Source: an uncultured Bradyrhizobium sp. (lineage in GTDB: Bacteria; Pseudomonadota; Alphaproteobacteria; Rhizobiales; Xanthobacteraceae). From it: a stretch of DNA of 64,000 bases. The notes under the pieces were generated by a model, which saw only the letters and a list, made by a program, of their open reading frames with translations, ran no database searches and was not told where the DNA came from. Each line of letters opens with the position of its first letter. The first letter of the stretch is position 1. Positions 62,511 through 64,000 of this stretch are shown here, one piece after another. Made by a program: the position numbers and the translations under genes. Where the stretch lies: contig NZ_CANSMR010000027.1 of assembly GCF_947648125.1 (NCBI RefSeq), forward strand, positions 27,018 through 91,017. Reading direction: 5' to 3'.

Positions 62511-64000
62511 TTACGCATGCTGCGGCTGCGCCAGCTGGCTGACCTGCGTCGCCGGCGGATCGACAACCAGGGTCCCGCCATGGCCGTCGCTCGAGGTCGT
62601 GAAGGTCGAGGCCATGTAGTTGCCGAGCAGCGCAATACTCGCCGTGACGGTGCCGTCCGTCACCGTGAGCGTTCCGTGCGATGAGTCTCCGCTGAAGCTC
62701 GGAGTCTGAACGTTCGCGAAATTGATGTTCGCGAAATCGATCGCGTCCGAACCGGTCATCCCGGCGACCGTGCCCGCAAAGCTCGCGGAATTGTCGAGCT
62801 TCAGCGTCCCTGTCGAACCCTGGAACGCGACGGTGGCGCTCGACGCCCCCGGCAATTCCAGGGTGGCGCCCGCTGCGATGTTGGCGTTGCCGGAGCTCTC
62901 GCCAGTCGCGTTGAAAGGCTGCCAAGCCCCCCACGCGATGCCGTCATACGCACGGATCCAGAGTTGGTCCGTGCCCGAGCCGGCCTGATAGGTCGTCTGG
63001 GAAAGTTGCGCCGCAGTGATGTCGATCTCGGAATTCGCGGCCTGCGTAGCTCCGTTGACGCTCCAATGCCCGTTGGTGTTGGAATCCCACAGCGCATACT
63101 TCGTGATGGCATCGCCGTCGGCGTCCGTCGCCGTGACGAGGTTCGCAGCAGCAAAGGTCTGCCCCGAGACCGTCACGACGTTGGAGACCGAGACCGTCGG
63201 CGCCTGGTTGGTTGCGGTGGCCGTGAAGCTCGTCCAGGCGCTCCACATGCTGCCGTCGTTGGCTTTCACCCAGAGCGTATCGGGCGCCGAGCCGCCGGGG
63301 CCGAACACGTAGCTCACCTGCGAGAGGTTCGCTGCCGCAACATCGATCTCGGCGCTGGCCGCCTGCGCGACACCATTCACCACAAAGTGGCCATTGCCGC
63401 CGGTGTCCCAGAACGCGTACTGGGTGATCGTGTCGTGCTCGGCATCCGAGGTCGAGAACAAGGTCGAGGCCGCCACCGAATGGTCATGAATGCCACTGAC
63501 ATTCGATGCCGTCACGACCGGAGCCGTGTCGGGCCCCGGTGTTGCCGTGAAGCTCTTCCAGGCGCTCCACATGCTGCCGTCATTGGCCTTCACCCAGAGC
63601 GTATCGGGCGCCGAGCCGCCGGGGCCGAACACGTAGCTCACCTGCGACAGGTTCGCCGCCGAGACATCGATCTCGGCATTGGCCGCCTGCGCGACACCAT
63701 TGACCACAAAGTGTCCGTTGCCGCCGGTGTCCCAGAACGCATACTGGGTGATCGCATCGTTCTCGGCATCGCTGACCGAGAACAGGCTCGAAGCGAGCGT
63801 CGAGAACTCGCCGTGATTGGCGGTCACGTTCGGTGCCGTCACGACCGGGGCCGTGTCGGGGCCCGGTGTTGCCGTGAAGCTCTTCCAGGTGCTCCACATG
63901 CTGCCGTCATTGGCTTTCACCCAGAGCGTATCGGGCGTCGAACCACCGGGGCCGAACACGTAGCTCACCTGCGACAGGTTCGCTGCCGCAACATCGATCT
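62511..64000 (-). CDS. Large secreted repeat protein (adhesin-like), C-terminal part
   Basis: The frame is open to the window edge, so only the last 496 residues are seen. Three and a half tandem repeats of 108-109 residues are visible; each has D-A-E-x-D-x-I-T-Q-Y-A-F-W, GGNGHFVVNGVAQAA, EIDVAAANLSQVSYVFG and APDTLWVKANDGSMWS. The last complete repeat is degenerate. The C-terminal 110 residues are beta-rich (ELPGASSATVAFQGSTGTLK, GHGGTLVVDPP) and resemble ends of large type I-secreted surface proteins of rhizobia. There are no cysteines in the visible part. A role in attachment is inferred. Confidence 0.8.
   Translation of the reverse strand, partial: IDVAAANLSQVSYVFGPGGSTPDTLWVKANDGSMWSTWKSFTATPGPDTAPVVTAPNVTANHGEFSTLASSLFSVSDAENDAITQYAFWDTGGNGHFVVNGVAQAANAEIDVSAANLSQVSYVFGPGGSAPDTLWVKANDGSMWSAWKSFTATPGPDTAPVVTASNVSGIHDHSVAASTLFSTSDAEHDTITQYAFWDTGGNGHFVVNGVAQAASAEIDVAAANLSQVSYVFGPGGSAPDTLWVKANDGSMWSAWTSFTATATNQAPTVSVSNVVTVSGQTFAAANLVTATDADGDAITKYALWDSNTNGHWSVNGATQAANSEIDITAAQLSQTTYQAGSGTDQLWIRAYDGIAWGAWQPFNATGESSGNANIAAGATLELPGASSATVAFQGSTGTLKLDNSASFAGTVAGMTGSDAIDFANINFANVQTPSFSGDSSHGTLTVTDGTVTASIALLGNYMASTFTTSSDGHGGTLVVDPPATQVSQLAQPQHA
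62890..64000. repeat. Tandem 324-327 bp coding repeats
   Basis: The string GAACACGTAGCTC recurs at 63303, 63627 and 63954, giving periods of 324 and 327 bp. The units toward the window edge are almost identical at DNA level, while the unit at about 62890-63200 is degenerate, so the outer copies were duplicated or homogenised recently. Confidence 0.85.

Overview
The window is about 64 kb of GC-rich DNA with tightly packed operons, many 4-nt ATGA overlaps and long antisense open frames of the kind GC-rich codon bias produces. Gene content (assimilatory nir/nas genes next to a PP2C-kinase fusion, a PQQ alcohol dehydrogenase, many ABC transporters for small nitrogen compounds, dispersed GTCATGGCCGGGC palindromes) points to a free-living alphaproteobacterium, most likely Bradyrhizobium or a close relative. 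This is a judgement from recollection of family and gene order, not a database match. I see no rRNA, tRNA, CRISPR array, transposase or phage gene.

Left part (1-26 kb). Positions 1-2826 hold a minus-strand cassette for covalently flavinylated extracytoplasmic electron transfer: a DUF6662-type outer-membrane protein, an FMN-binding protein, ApbE and a four-helix membrane protein cut by the window edge. Positions 3.4-12.6 kb are the nitrate assimilation locus: nirB-nirD-nitrate reductase on the minus strand, and a nitrate MFS transporter plus a PP2C/Ser-Thr kinase fusion on the plus strand. A 637-bp divergent region between them carries a near-perfect sigma-54 promoter toward the transporter and a weaker one toward nirB. 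Next come an AidB-like acyl-CoA dehydrogenase with an orphan Leu/Ile/Val-type binding protein and an IclR regulator, then a PQQ alcohol dehydrogenase of lanthanide type with its cytochrome c and a PCu(A)C copper chaperone. A NrtR-like Nudix regulator lies divergent from an SPFH protein and an NAD-kinase-like protein, with a perfect palindrome sitting on the promoter. Small housekeeping genes follow (cupin, GNAT, plsY).

Central and right part (27-62 kb) is a large catabolic region for carbamoyl (ureido) nitrogen compounds and glyoxylate. It has a BMP-type ABC importer, two different FdrA/DUF1116 pairs, one carbamate kinase, a DUF2877 protein and a 62-residue companion. FdrA, DUF1116 and DUF2877 are the proteins linked in Escherichia coli to oxamate carbamoyltransferase. 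A second importer has its LivM, LivG and LivF parts fused into one polypeptide. It continues with a PuuE-like deacetylase-fold hydrolase, a cytosine-deaminase-like amidohydrolase, a TetR regulator and a gamma-glutamyltransferase-fold protein of the oxamate amidohydrolase (HpxW) type. Then comes glyoxylate metabolism: glyoxylate carboligase, hydroxypyruvate isomerase, tartronate semialdehyde reductase, glycerate kinase and pyruvate kinase, with an OxlT-like transporter, an FAH-family enzyme, a ketopantoate-reductase-like enzyme, a CBS-domain protein and an IclR regulator flanked by two matching operator-like palindromes.

A coherent reading is that imported ureido compounds are opened, their carbamoyl group is passed to phosphate by the FdrA complexes and used by carbamate kinase to make ATP, oxamate is hydrolysed to oxalate, and glyoxylate is assimilated through tartronate semialdehyde to glycerate and pyruvate. 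The true substrate is not determined by the sequence, and no ureidoglycolate dehydrogenase or allantoate hydrolase is visible here. The window ends inside a large secreted repeat protein with 108-109 residue tandem repeats.
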